Assembly: GCA_041685735.1 (NCBI GenBank)
Contig: JAWLFE010000009.1
Span: 1 to 64,000 of the forward strand
Length of the DNA: 64,000 nt
Source: CSSed11-175R1 sp041685735
Lineage (GTDB): Bacteria > Actinomycetota > Nitriliruptoria > Nitriliruptorales > Nitriliruptoraceae
Reading direction: 5' to 3'
Part shown: piece after piece, positions 42,035-50,675 of the stretch
Position numbering within the stretch: position 1 is the first letter of the stretch
Layout of the letters: every line of letters starts with the position of its first letter
Translations under genes and position numbers: made by a program
Notes under the pieces: model-generated
What the model was told of the DNA's origin: nothing
Databases searched by the model: none
What the model saw: the letters and a program-made list of their open reading frames with translations, nothing else

Positions 42035-43654
42035 TCAGGGCGAGACGACCGACAGGTCCCCGGCTTCGTAGCGACCTCGCAGCTGTTTCTTGTCGAACTT
42101 GCCGACCGAGGTCTTCGGGACCTCCGCCACGAAGGTGTAGCGCTCGGGGAGCCACCACTTCGCCACGTGGTCGGCGAGGTAGGTGTTGAGGTCGTCGGGG
42201 GTGAGGGTCGCGCCCGATCGCACGACGACACAGGCGAGTGGGCGTTCGTCCCAGCGCTCGTCCGCGACCCCGATGACGGCGCACTCCACCACGTCGGGGT
42301 GGCCCATGAGCGCGTTCTCGAGGTCGACCGAGCTGATCCACTCGCCCCCGGACTTGATGACGTCCTTCGTGCGATCGACGATCTGCATGTAGCCGTGGTG
42401 GTCGATCACCCCGACGTCGCCGGTGCGCAGCCACCCGTCATCGAACTTCTCGGGCGAGTCGACGCCGTGATAGCCGGCCGTGACCCAGGGGCCGCGGACC
42501 TGGATCTCGCCCATCGACCGGCCATCCCAGGGCTGTTCGACCCCGTCGGGATCGATCAGCCGCATCTGCACGCCCGGCACGATCCTGCCCGTGCGTGCAC
42601 GGTACGCCCGGGACTCCTCACCCTCGGCGCCGGCCGGTGGGATGGCCACGCTGCCGAGCGGGGACATCTCGGTCATGCCCCAGCCCTGGATGATCTCGAT
42701 GCCGTAGCGGTCCTCGAACGCATCGATCATCGCCCGGGGGACCGCGGAGCCACCGACCACGACCCAGGACAGGGACGACAGGTCGAGCTCCTGCTCCTGG
42801 CCGAGCGCGAGGACGCCGTTCCACACCGATGGCACCGCGGCGCTGCAGGTGGGTCGTTCCGCGGCGATGAAGGCCGCCAGCGGTTCGGGCTGCAGGTACG
42901 GCCCTGGCATGAGCATGTCCGTCCCACGGATCCAGGCGACGTGCACGAGGCCCCACGCGTTGGCGTGGAACTGCGGGACGATGATCAGCACCCGATCGCC
43001 CTCGACGACCTGCACGCCGCCGGCGATGGCGCCGAACGTGTGGGTCCAGATCGACCGATGGCTGTAGACCACACCCTTGGGGTTGCCGGTGGTTCCGCTG
43101 GTGTAGCAGGAGGCGGCCGCGGACCGCTCGTCGATCGCGGGCCAGGCCGCCAACGGCTCGTTGGCGGCCAGGAGGTCGTCGTAGCGCACGACCTGACCGT
43201 GCGGCTCGAGTGCCGAGGCATCGCCGTCGCCGATGACCACGAAGACCTCCGGGCTCGTCACCTCGTCGAGCACGCCAGCGAGTACCGGGATCAGCGAGTC
43301 GTCGACCAGGATGACACGGTCACCGAGGTCGTCGATCACGAAGGCCAACTGGTCCGGGAACAGCCGGATGTTGAGTTGGTGGAGGACCGCGCCGATGCAC
43401 GGCACCCCGAAGTAGGCCTCGACGTGCTCCTGGTGGTTCCAGCAGAACGTGGCGACGACGTCGCCGACCTCGACCCCCAGCGACGCGAGCCCGGCAGCGA
43501 GCCGCCGGGTGCGCTCGTAGGTGTCGGCGAAGCTCACCCGACGGGCCCGATCGCCCTCCCAGGTCACCACGTGGCGGTCGGGATGGACCCGACGTCCGTG
43601 CTCCAGCAACTGGACCACGGTCAGGGGTTCATCCATCATCGTGCTCGCGACCAT
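42035..43654 (-). CDS. Medium/long-chain fatty acyl-CoA ligase (AMP-forming)
   Basis: 539 residues from ATG 43654, six bases after GAGAGGA. ANL-superfamily motifs are the P-loop CYTSGTTGNPKGVVYSHRS, the substrate-pocket segment GWGMTEMSPLGSV, GWLRTGDVGVIDHHGYMQIVDRTKDVIKSGGEWIS and the C-terminal catalytic Lys in KTSVGKFDKKQL. It activates fatty acids with ATP and CoA. In gene order it falls near where FadD15 lies in mycobacteria. A 23-bp tandem repeat sits in the divergent gap upstream. Confidence 0.92.
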   Translation of the reverse strand: MVASTMMDEPLTVVQLLEHGRRVHPDRHVVTWEGDRARRVSFADTYERTRRLAAGLASLGVEVGDVVATFCWNHQEHVEAYFGVPCIGAVLHQLNIRLFPDQLAFVIDDLGDRVILVDDSLIPVLAGVLDEVTSPEVFVVIGDGDASALEPHGQVVRYDDLLAANEPLAAWPAIDERSAAASCYTSGTTGNPKGVVYSHRSIWTHTFGAIAGGVQVVEGDRVLIIVPQFHANAWGLVHVAWIRGTDMLMPGPYLQPEPLAAFIAAERPTCSAAVPSVWNGVLALGQEQELDLSSLSWVVVGGSAVPRAMIDAFEDRYGIEIIQGWGMTEMSPLGSVAIPPAGAEGEESRAYRARTGRIVPGVQMRLIDPDGVEQPWDGRSMGEIQVRGPWVTAGYHGVDSPEKFDDGWLRTGDVGVIDHHGYMQIVDRTKDVIKSGGEWISSVDLENALMGHPDVVECAVIGVADERWDERPLACVVVRSGATLTPDDLNTYLADHVAKWWLPERYTFVAEVPKTSVGKFDKKQLRGRYEAGDLSVVSP

Positions 43655-43731
43655 GCCCGATCCTCTCCCACGCGTGCACGGACCAGACGGCCCGCTCCCG
43701 CGGCGGAGCCTACTTCCCACCTGCGCGCTTC

Positions 43732-43868
43732 GGTATCTCCCGCCCGCCTCCCCGGGTATCTCCCGCCCGCCTCCCCGGGTATCTCCCGCCCGCCTCCCCG
43801 GGTATCTCCCGCCCGCCTCCCCGGGTCTCTCCCGTCCACCTCCTCGGTCTCTCCCATCCACCGTGGGG
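43732..43868. repeat. 23-bp tandem repeat array, four perfect and about two decayed copies
   Basis: The unit ggtatctcccgcccgcctcc plus ccg repeats exactly at 43732-43754, 43755-43777, 43778-43800 and 43801-43823. Diverged copies (ggtctctcccgtccacctcc, ggtctctcccatccaccgtg) continue to about 43868. The unit is not a multiple of three and lies between divergent genes, so it is non-coding. Copy-number change would alter promoter spacing for the acyl-CoA ligase or the receiver gene. Confidence 0.93.
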
Positions 43869-43925
43869 ATGTCGCGGCGCCATCGCGGTACGGTTCGTCC
43901 GTCGGGTGCCGACCGGAGGTGTGAC

Positions 43926-44369
43926 GTGCGAGTCCTGGTGGTCTCTGAGGATGCGAAGGAACGACTGCGGGCTGTCAGCGCGTTGGAGCTGCAGGCGGCG
44001 GCCGAGGTCGTCGAGGCCGTCTCCGCCGGTGAGGTCCGCAAGCTGATCCTCGACGAGGGCGAGCGCTACGACGTCCTGGTCGTCGACGGTGACCTCTACC
44101 CGCGCGGTGGGTTCGCCATGCTCTACGACCTGCGGCTGCGCGCGGAGCTCGACGGCACGCCGCCGATGCCATCGCTGGTCATGACCTCACGGGAACAGGA
44201 CCGGTGGTTGGCGAAGTGGTCGGGGACCAACGAGGTGTTGCTCAAGCCCGTCGATCCGTTCGAACTGGCGCGGGTCGTCCGGCGGCTCGAGGGCATCGAG
44301 GTGCCGCCGTACGGTGACAGCGATTCTGCCGCCAAGCAGGTCGCCTCGGCGCTCCGCAACGATCGATGA
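43926..44369 (+). CDS. Response-regulator receiver-like protein without output domain
   Basis: 147 residues from GTG 43926 (GGAGG six bases upstream). The CheY-like pattern is seen in VRVLVVSEDAKERLRAV, the putative phospho-acceptor region DVLVVDGDLYPRGGFAMLYDLR, LVMTSRE and the conserved lysine in EVLLKPVDPFELARVVRRL. No DNA-binding domain follows. The stop overlaps the trpD start (ATGA), which ties its expression to trpD. Its partner kinase is not in the window. Confidence 0.75.
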   Translation: MRVLVVSEDAKERLRAVSALELQAAAEVVEAVSAGEVRKLILDEGERYDVLVVDGDLYPRGGFAMLYDLRLRAELDGTPPMPSLVMTSREQDRWLAKWSGTNEVLLKPVDPFELARVVRRLEGIEVPPYGDSDSAAKQVASALRNDR

Positions 44370-45433
44370 CCGACCCCGAAGCACGCGCGCCGATCGTCTG
44401 GCCCGCGGTCCTGACCACGCTCCTGCACGGCGAGGACCTGGATGAGGACCACGCGGCCGACGTCCTGGCCGAGGTCATGCAGGGCGGTGCCGAGCCCGCC
44501 CAGATCGCAGCGTTGCTGCTGGCCCTGCGGGCGAAGGGCGAATCGGCATCGGAGATCGCCGGGTTCGTGCGGGTGATGTTGGCCGAAGCCGCCCCGATCA
44601 CGCTCGCGCCGCAGACCGCCGACCGGGTCGTCGACATCGTGGGGACCGGTGGGGACGGGGCGAACACCAGCAACATCTCCACGGTCGCGGCGGTGGTGAT
44701 CGCGGCGGCCGGACAGCCGGTGGCCAAGCATGGCAACCGTGCCGCGTCCAGCGCGTGTGGCAGTGCGGACCTGCTCGAGGCCTGGGGGATCGACCTCGAC
44801 CTCCCGCCGGCCGACGTCGCCCGGTGCATCGAGGAGACGGGGATCGGCTTCCTGTTCGCCCGCACCTTCCATCCCGCCATGCGCGTGGTCGCGCCCGTTC
44901 GCCAGCAGCTGGGCATCCGCACGACCTTCAACCTGCTCGGACCCCTGTCCAACCCGGCCGCCGCGCCGTCCATGGCGGTGGGGGTCGCTGACGCCAGGTT
45001 GGCACCCGTGATGGCCGACGCGCTCGCACGGCTCGGCAAGCGCCACGTCCTGGTGTTCCGCGGCGCGGACGGCCTCGACGAACTCAGCACGACCGGCCCG
45101 AGCGACGTGTGGGAGGTCCGTGACGGGCAGGTCACCAGGAGCACGGTCGATCCGCGGGAGCTCGACATCGAGCTCGCCACGCTCGAACAGCTGCGAGGTG
45201 GCGATGTCGAGCGCAATGTGGCGATCGCCAACGCCGTCCTGGCGGGTGACCCGGGTCCGCACCGCGACATCGTGGTACTGAACGCGGCCGCCGGCCTGTA
45301 CGCGGCGGACGCGGTCGCGGGGCTCGCCGACGGGGTGGAGCGGGCGGCCGCCACCCTCGACAGCGGTGCTGCGGCGGCATTGAAGGACCGGTGGGTGGCC
45401 CGGAGCAACGAACTGGCGGCGAGCCATGGGTGA
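44366..45433 (+). CDS. trpD: Anthranilate phosphoribosyltransferase
   Basis: 355 residues. The PRPP-binding loop VDIVGTGGDGANTSNISTVAAVV and the downstream KHGNRAASSACGSADLLEAWG, FLFARTFHPAMRVVAPVR and FNLLGPLSNPA motifs define TrpD. It joins anthranilate to PRPP in tryptophan synthesis. No other trp gene is here, as in mycobacteria, where trpD is also isolated. It overlaps the upstream receiver gene by four bases and the downstream tRNA-binding-domain gene by eight. Confidence 0.96.
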   Translation: MTDPEARAPIVWPAVLTTLLHGEDLDEDHAADVLAEVMQGGAEPAQIAALLLALRAKGESASEIAGFVRVMLAEAAPITLAPQTADRVVDIVGTGGDGANTSNISTVAAVVIAAAGQPVAKHGNRAASSACGSADLLEAWGIDLDLPPADVARCIEETGIGFLFARTFHPAMRVVAPVRQQLGIRTTFNLLGPLSNPAAAPSMAVGVADARLAPVMADALARLGKRHVLVFRGADGLDELSTTGPSDVWEVRDGQVTRSTVDPRELDIELATLEQLRGGDVERNVAIANAVLAGDPGPHRDIVVLNAAAGLYAADAVAGLADGVERAAATLDSGAAAALKDRWVARSNELAASHG

Positions 45434-45821
45434 GGCGCATCGCATCGACCCCGAGGCGCGTCCCTACGAGCCGGCCGACCTGCCGCGGAAGCCCGACGTC
45501 GGGTTCGACGGCTTCCTGGCGTTGGATCTGCGCGTCGGTCGAGTCACTGACGTCGCGCCCTTCCCGGAGGCCCGGGATCCGGCCTACCGGTTGACGGTCG
45601 ACTTCGGCCCGCTGGGCCTCCTGCAGACCAGTGCCAAGGTGACCTCGTACACGCCGGAGGAGCTGCTCGGCCGCCAGGTCGTCGGAGCGGTGAACCTCGG
45701 GTCCAAGCGCATCGCCGGGTTCGTCAGCGAGTTCCTGATCCTCGGAGGACTGGAGCCGGACGGGACCGTCGCACTGCTCGCCCCCGATCGGGATCTGGCG
45801 CCCGGCTCGGTCGTGTCATGA
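45426..45821 (+). CDS. CsaA-like tRNA-binding (OB-fold) domain protein
   Basis: 131 residues from ATG 45426, inside the trpD 3' end. The C-terminal ~105 residues form the tRNA_bind OB fold seen in CsaA and the tails of MetRS/PheRS (FLALDLRVGRVTDVAPFPEARDPAYRLTVDFG, TSAKVTSYTPEELLGRQVVGAVNLGSKRIAGFVSEFLILG). CsaA is a tRNA-binding, chaperone-like protein. There is a ~25-residue N-terminal extension. Confidence 0.85.
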   Translation: MGEAHRIDPEARPYEPADLPRKPDVGFDGFLALDLRVGRVTDVAPFPEARDPAYRLTVDFGPLGLLQTSAKVTSYTPEELLGRQVVGAVNLGSKRIAGFVSEFLILGGLEPDGTVALLAPDRDLAPGSVVS

Positions 45822-45839
45822 GCCGGCCATGAGCCGGTC

Positions 45840-46310
45840 GTGAGCGGCCTGCCACCCGATGACGTACCACCGGTCGCCGGTGGCGAGGCGTTCGACGGAT
45901 TCGACCTGCAGGTGATGACCGATCGGTCGGTCTACGCCCCGACCCAGGCGGTTCGCATCACCGTCACCGCAGCCAACCAGGGGCCGCGCCTGGTCGAGCA
46001 CCACTACCCCGGATGGCAGCGCTACATCCTCAGCGTCCGTGACGAGGGGCACCGCGAGGTCGCCAGCGATGCACTCGACCGCCCCGCATCGAGCGTGGCG
46101 GTCGACCGGTGGTTGCCCGGCCCGATCGCGATCTGGCCGTCCTACTGGAACCAGCACCAGGGGCCGCTGGTGCCCGCGTGGGCGGACGAACCCCCGGGCC
46201 CCCCGGTCGGACCGGGGCGCTACCGGATCCGGGTCGACTGGCTCGGGCGCGAGCCCGGGTCGCGGATGCGCCTCGCCGAGGCGTGGAGCCCGTTCTTCGA
46301 GCTCACCTGA
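45840..46310 (+). CDS. BsuPI-like (intracellular proteinase inhibitor) domain protein
   Basis: 156 residues from GTG 45840. The all-beta pattern (VMTDRSVYAPTQAVRITVTAANQG, WQRYILSVRDEG, GPGRYRIRVDWLG) resembles the Ig-like BsuPI domain, normally an inhibitor of intracellular subtilisin. No signal peptide is visible. Assignment is by pattern only; the short spacing to the CsaA-like gene suggests one transcript. Confidence 0.5.
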   Translation: MSGLPPDDVPPVAGGEAFDGFDLQVMTDRSVYAPTQAVRITVTAANQGPRLVEHHYPGWQRYILSVRDEGHREVASDALDRPASSVAVDRWLPGPIAIWPSYWNQHQGPLVPAWADEPPGPPVGPGRYRIRVDWLGREPGSRMRLAEAWSPFFELT

Positions 46311-46327
46311 CCGGAGCAGGATCGGGG

Positions 46328-48208
46328 TCACGTGGCCCGGGCCCGCTCCCGCCTCGACACCTTCGCGCCGCTCAGCGCCTGGCGGTCACGGTGGACGGCG
46401 CGGGCGACCAGGCGGGCCTCCTGCGCCACGGCGGCGAGCTCGCTGCCTCCCTCGTAGGGCTCGGCATAGCCGCCGGCCGACCACAGCAACCGGGTCGGGC
46501 CCTCATCGATCCAGCGCAGCAGCAGGTCGATCTCTTCGGTGTCGCGGGCGGTCGGGGGGTCGGCGGGCGCCTCGATCGGCGTCAACGCGAGCTGCTCACG
46601 GACCCTCTCGATCAGCTGGTCGTCGCCACACCGCCGGTCGCCACGCCCCCCGTTGTCGTCGCGCCCCCCGTTGTCGTCGCGCCCCCCGTTGTCGCCGCGT
46701 CCCCGGTCGTCGCCACGTCGCCGGTCGTCGTGGCCAGCCGACGCGGGAGCTGCGCCCACCGCTTCGAGGCACAGCGATGCCGCGAGCCGACCGGCCCGCA
46801 GCACGAGGACCTGGGTCGTCGCACCGAGGTCCCGGGCGAGCACCAGTTCGGGTACGGCGATGATCGCCAGGCGACGCCGCAGCGCGAGCAGGGTGCGGGC
46901 CACGGTGTGCAACTGTCCGCGGAGTTCGCCGGCCTCCTCGAACCGGCCGGCGGCCGCGCGATCCTCCATACGTCGTCGGAGGGCGACCAGCACCGGTGTC
47001 GGGTCTCGGAACGAGGCCTCGACCCGCTCGATCAGCCGCTCGTGGTCCGCACGTGACTGGGTGCCGTCGCAGGGCGCCCCGCAGTTGCCGAGGTCCTTCA
47101 TGAGGCAGGCCGCGTGGTCCTGTCGGGCACGGAGCCGGTCCGTGCAGGTACGGATCGGCAGCCACGTCTGCCATGCGGCGACCAGGGTCTCGGTCACACG
47201 CCGGGAGGGCAGGGGGCCGAACGTGGCACGGTGGGTGTCGCGTGGTGCGGCCACGATGGACAGGCGGGGGAAGGGCTCACGGGTCACCGCCAGGTGGGCG
47301 GGTGCGGGCGTGCGCTTCGAGCGGCGGTTGTAGCGGGGGAGGTGCCGGTGGATCTCGCGGACCTCGCGGACCTCGGCCTCGATGAGCGTGGCGGTCGGCG
47401 TCCAGGTCACGCGGGCCGTCTCGCGGATCAGGTCGTCGATGCGCCGCCGTCGGTCCTGCCCGAAGTAGCTGCGCAACCGGGTGCGTAGGTCCGTGGCCTT
47501 GCCGACGTAGAGGACCTCCCCACGGGCATCGAGGAAGCGGTAGACGCCACAGTTCGACGGTGCGTCGTGCACCAGCGAGATCCGGCGGAAGCGCTTGTCC
47601 GACGTGGAGCGTGCCAGATCGCGCAGGTCCTCCAGGGTCGTGGCTCCGAGCGTTCCAGCGCGCTCGATCAGGCCGTGGAGCACGTCGACCGTGGCCCGGG
47701 CGTCCGACAGGGCCCGGTGCTCCGGAGCGGTCCGGCTGCGCAGGTGGCGGGCGAGGGTCGCCAGGCGCAGGTCGCGGACCTCGTCGCGGAGCAACCGTCG
47801 CGCCAGGCGAGCCGTGTCCACGACCACGGGATCGAGGTGCCCGCCGTCGCCGTGCTCGGCCACGGCCGCCCGGAGGAAGCCGAGGTCGAACGGGGCGTTG
47901 TGCGCGACGAAGACCGCGTCGCCGAGGAAGGTGCGCAGGCTCGGCAGCACCTGGTCGATCGTCGGCGCGCCGCGGACCATGGCGTCGGTGATCCCCGTGA
48001 CGGCGGTGACCGCGGCGGGGATGGGGCGACCGGGGTGCACGAAGGTGCGCAGTTCACCGAGGACCTCACCACCCCGCACCTTGACCGCGCCGACCTCCGT
48101 GATCCGGTCGACGGTGGGTCGCAGGCCGGTCGTCTCGAGGTCGACGACCACGAACGTCGTGCCGATCAGTGGGCAGCCCAGGTCCTCGAACCGCGGCTGG
48201 ATGGCCAT
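46328..48208 (-). CDS. DEDD exonuclease fused to GIY-YIG endonuclease (UvrC/Cho N-terminal type)
   Basis: 626 residues from ATG 48208, six bases after AGGAGG. Residues ~15-180 are a DnaQ-like 3'-5' exonuclease (VVVDLETTGL, HNAPFDLGFLR, HRALSDARATV: the D-E-D-H-D set). Residues ~215-300 are a GIY-YIG nuclease (NCGVYRFLDARGEVLYVGKATDLRTRL), then UvrC-like sequence including a Cys cluster (CLMKDLGNCGAPCDG) and a UVR-like helix (RFEEAGELRGQLH). The C-terminal RNase H half of UvrC is missing. The architecture matches Rv2191-type actinobacterial proteins proposed to act in DNA repair. A Gly/Asp/Arg repeat lies near residue 520. Confidence 0.9.
   Translation of the reverse strand: MAIQPRFEDLGCPLIGTTFVVVDLETTGLRPTVDRITEVGAVKVRGGEVLGELRTFVHPGRPIPAAVTAVTGITDAMVRGAPTIDQVLPSLRTFLGDAVFVAHNAPFDLGFLRAAVAEHGDGGHLDPVVVDTARLARRLLRDEVRDLRLATLARHLRSRTAPEHRALSDARATVDVLHGLIERAGTLGATTLEDLRDLARSTSDKRFRRISLVHDAPSNCGVYRFLDARGEVLYVGKATDLRTRLRSYFGQDRRRRIDDLIRETARVTWTPTATLIEAEVREVREIHRHLPRYNRRSKRTPAPAHLAVTREPFPRLSIVAAPRDTHRATFGPLPSRRVTETLVAAWQTWLPIRTCTDRLRARQDHAACLMKDLGNCGAPCDGTQSRADHERLIERVEASFRDPTPVLVALRRRMEDRAAAGRFEEAGELRGQLHTVARTLLALRRRLAIIAVPELVLARDLGATTQVLVLRAGRLAASLCLEAVGAAPASAGHDDRRRGDDRGRGDNGGRDDNGGRDDNGGRGDRRCGDDQLIERVREQLALTPIEAPADPPTARDTEEIDLLLRWIDEGPTRLLWSAGGYAEPYEGGSELAAVAQEARLVARAVHRDRQALSGAKVSRRERARAT
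46644..46697 (-). repeat. In-frame 18-bp minisatellite inside the exonuclease/GIY-YIG gene
   Basis: The sequence cgccccccgttgtcgtcg occurs at 46644-46661 and 46662-46679, and with one change at 46680-46697. On the coding strand it encodes a repeated DDNGGR hexapeptide within a longer Gly/Asp/Arg-rich disordered patch. Being a multiple of three, gain or loss of copies would keep the frame. Confidence 0.9.
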
Positions 48209-48242
48209 GCGAGGCCTCCTGACAGGTGATGGAGCGGAAGGA

Positions 48243-48258
48243 GCGAACAAGTGTTCGC
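48243..48258. promoter_or_regulatory. 16-bp palindrome, likely TetR operator
   Basis: GCGAACA-ag-TGTTCGC is a perfect palindrome in the 184-base gap between the divergent exonuclease and TetR genes. Its length and symmetry suit a TetR dimer, so autoregulation and control of the exonuclease gene are possible (inference). Confidence 0.5.
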
Positions 48259-48392
48259 ATCCCCGGTTGTAGCAGGTCGCTCCGACATCCCGGCGCGCAG
48301 TCGCTCGCCCGGGGGAACGGACGCCGTACTACCGTCTCACCGCCCATCGACGTGTCGGGGGCGTGGTGATCAGCGACCCCGGGAGGGCCACC

Positions 48393-49010
48393 GTGCAGGT
48401 TCCAGCACCGTCCGGCAACGGCCGCCCCGGCCGCCGTGAGGATCTGCTCACCGCGGCGGCGGGACGCTTCGTCGCCGTCGGGATCCGCAAGACCACGATG
48501 GAGGACATCGCCCGCGAGGCGACCGCCGGGAAGGCCACGCTCTACCGGCACTTCGGCAACAAGGACGCGGTGATCGACGCGTTGCTCGCCCGGGAGGCGG
48601 AACGCTTCGCACGGGTGCTCGGCCGCGCGGCCACCGATCAGCCGGACGCCGGCGCCAGGGTCGAGGCGGCGTTCCTCGCCGGTGTCCGGTTCTTCCTCGA
48701 GCATCCCGTGCTCACCCGGGGCAGGGATGAGGAACCCGGGATCCTGCTCCCACGGATCACCGCGAACGGTGGCCCCGTCGTCAGTCAGGGGCTGGCGCTG
48801 TTCACCGGGCTGATCGAGGAGGGGGTTGCCGCCGGGGAGTTCCGACGCGTCGATCCTCCGGCGGCGGCCGAGGTCGTGATGCGCCTGATCCTGTCGTACT
48901 TCACCTTCCCGCCCATGCACGTGCGTGTCGATGACCCCGATGAGGCCCGGGCGTTCGCCCATGGTCTGGTCGCCGGTGCGCTGCGCGCCCGCACGGGTGC
49001 GCGGGCCTGA
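48393..49010 (+). CDS. TetR-family transcriptional regulator
   Basis: 205 residues from GTG 48393, six bases after GGGAGG; GTG 48363 is in frame without an SD. The HTH region is RREDLLTAAAGRFVAVGIRKTTMEDIAREATAGKATLYRHFGNKDAVIDALL. The C-terminal helical ligand domain has no diagnostic motif. A palindrome in the upstream divergent gap is its likely operator. Effector unknown. Confidence 0.88.
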   Translation: MQVPAPSGNGRPGRREDLLTAAAGRFVAVGIRKTTMEDIAREATAGKATLYRHFGNKDAVIDALLAREAERFARVLGRAATDQPDAGARVEAAFLAGVRFFLEHPVLTRGRDEEPGILLPRITANGGPVVSQGLALFTGLIEEGVAAGEFRRVDPPAAAEVVMRLILSYFTFPPMHVRVDDPDEARAFAHGLVAGALRARTGARA

Positions 49011-49013
49011 CCG

Positions 49014-49036
49014 GGCCGCGCCTCCGGCCCGCGGCC
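49014..49036. terminator. Hairpin between convergent TetR and mutM genes
   Basis: The arms ggccgcg (49014-49020) and cgcggcc (49030-49036) pair perfectly around a 9-base loop, filling the 28-base gap between the two stop codons. It could work in both directions. Confidence 0.5.
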
Positions 49037-49038
49037 GA

Positions 49039-49920
49039 TCAGTGTCGCTGGCACTGCGGGCAGTAGGTGGTGCCGCGCTGGGCGATGACGGTCCTGCGCA
49101 TCGTCGTCCCGCAGCGTCGACAGGGGAGGTCCCCCTGACCGTATGCCTCCAGGAAGTCGGCGTTGCGCCCGCTCTGGCCGTTGACCATCTGGTAGTCGCG
49201 GAAGGTCGTTCCCTCGCGTTCGATCGCGGAGGTCAGCACGTCCCGGATCGCGCTGTGCAGTGCCCGGGCTCGACTGGCCCCCACACGACGTGATCCGGGG
49301 TGGATCCTGGCCCGCCACAGCGCCTCGTCCGCGTAGATGTTGCCCACCCCGGCCACCAGTCGCTGGTCCAGCAGCTTCGCCTTGATCGGTGACGAGGTCC
49401 GGGCGAGCGCGGCCACGAACGCGGCCACCTCGAAGTCGTCCGACAGAGGCTCAGGTCCGAGCGCTGCCAGCGTCGGGATCCGTCCCGCGTACCCACCCGC
49501 CGGCACGACGGACACGCGCCCGAAGCGCCGGGGGTCGTTGAACAGCACGACCCGGCCATCGTCGAGCACGAAGCTCGCCCGAACGTGCGCCGGCGGTGGT
49601 CCGAGGTCGGTCGTCAGGGGCCCATCGACCGGTTGGATCCGGATGGAGCCCGTCATGCCGAGGTGCAGGACGAGTTCGAGCGCCGGGGGATCGACGCCGC
49701 CGGGTGGGGCAGCGCGATCCGTGGATGCACCCGGAACGAGCGGGCACAGCAGGAACTTGCCACGTCGCTCGACCGAGCGGATCCGGTGACCCTCGAGCAG
49801 GTGGACATCCGACAGGCGGGCGTGGGGGTGGGCATCCCACCAGACGCTCACGACGACGCGGCCGGTCAGCTCGGGCACGAGCTGCCGCCGTACGGATTCG
49901 ACCTCGGGGAGTTCTGGCAC
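49039..49920 (-). CDS. mutM: Formamidopyrimidine-DNA glycosylase (Fpg/MutM)
   Basis: 293 residues from GTG 49920. The catalytic N-terminus PELPEVESVRR (Pro2 nucleophile, Glu3), Lys ~55 in RRGKFLLCPL, the H2TH region (LLDQRLVAGVGNIYADEALWRARIHP) and a C-terminal zinc finger (CRRCG...CPQC) are all present. It excises 8-oxoguanine and nicks the strand. A Pro/Gly insert at ~65-80 lengthens the N-terminal domain slightly. Confidence 0.94.
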   Translation of the reverse strand: MPELPEVESVRRQLVPELTGRVVVSVWWDAHPHARLSDVHLLEGHRIRSVERRGKFLLCPLVPGASTDRAAPPGGVDPPALELVLHLGMTGSIRIQPVDGPLTTDLGPPPAHVRASFVLDDGRVVLFNDPRRFGRVSVVPAGGYAGRIPTLAALGPEPLSDDFEVAAFVAALARTSSPIKAKLLDQRLVAGVGNIYADEALWRARIHPGSRRVGASRARALHSAIRDVLTSAIEREGTTFRDYQMVNGQSGRNADFLEAYGQGDLPCRRCGTTMRRTVIAQRGTTYCPQCQRH

Positions 49921-49985
49921 GCGAGGAGGCTACTGGGGCCCGTCGCCTCGTTACGCTGGTGCCCCCGATGCACGAGGATCGTAGG

Positions 49986-50579
49986 ATGGCCACCGACGAG
50001 CGCGACCGGCGCGACGACGGGCGTCCCGAACAGGCGCGGCCACGTGATCGCACCGGACGGCCGCTGCCCTACGACACCGACGTGTGGCCGCTGGCCCAGG
50101 AGCACGACCCCGCCACGGTCGAGGAGGCCCTCGACCTCGGCGTCCGGCTGTGGAACGACGAGCGCTTCTTCGAGGCACACGAGTGCCTGGAGGCGGTCTG
50201 GCATGCCAGTCCACAGGCGGATGAGGACCTGTGGCAGGGGGTGATCCAGATCGCGGTCGCCGGCGTGCACCTCCAACGCGGGAACCAGGTCGGTGCCCTG
50301 GCGCTGCTCGAACGGGCCGGTCAACGCCTGGAGAGCTACCCATCCCTGCATCGGGGGGTGGACGTCTCAGCCGCCCGGGTGACGTGCCGGGACCTCGCCG
50401 AGCAGGTCCGGACCGACGGCGACACGGCGCGGTCTCCGGGTCGCTTCCCGGCCGGTCCCGACGGTCCATGGTTCACTGCCGATCCGACGGCCCTGGCGCC
50501 GGCCCCGGAACGGACGCCCGTTCCCGACGAACCCGTCTGGCTCGCGGCCGGTCGGCGTCGCGAACCGCGCCGGCGCTGA
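49986..50579 (+). CDS. DUF309 family protein
   Basis: 197 residues from ATG 49986 (GAGGA seven bases upstream). The DUF309 helical motif is LGVRLWNDERFFEAHECLEAVWH followed by DLWQGVIQIAVAGVHLQRGNQVGALALLERA. The N- and C-terminal tails are Arg/Asp/Pro-rich and probably disordered. Function unknown. Confidence 0.8.
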   Translation: MATDERDRRDDGRPEQARPRDRTGRPLPYDTDVWPLAQEHDPATVEEALDLGVRLWNDERFFEAHECLEAVWHASPQADEDLWQGVIQIAVAGVHLQRGNQVGALALLERAGQRLESYPSLHRGVDVSAARVTCRDLAEQVRTDGDTARSPGRFPAGPDGPWFTADPTALAPAPERTPVPDEPVWLAAGRRREPRRR

Positions 50580-50675
50580 CACCCGTCCGCTCGTCGCGGA
50601 GCCGTCGGGCCGCGCACGGCACGACCATCCCCCCGGCCACCACATCCCGCCCCGGCCACCACCTCGGAGTCCCTG

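Noticed and set aside
43732..43868. CRISPR array
   Set aside because: Repeats of 23 bp are directly tandem with no spacers and no cas genes are nearby.
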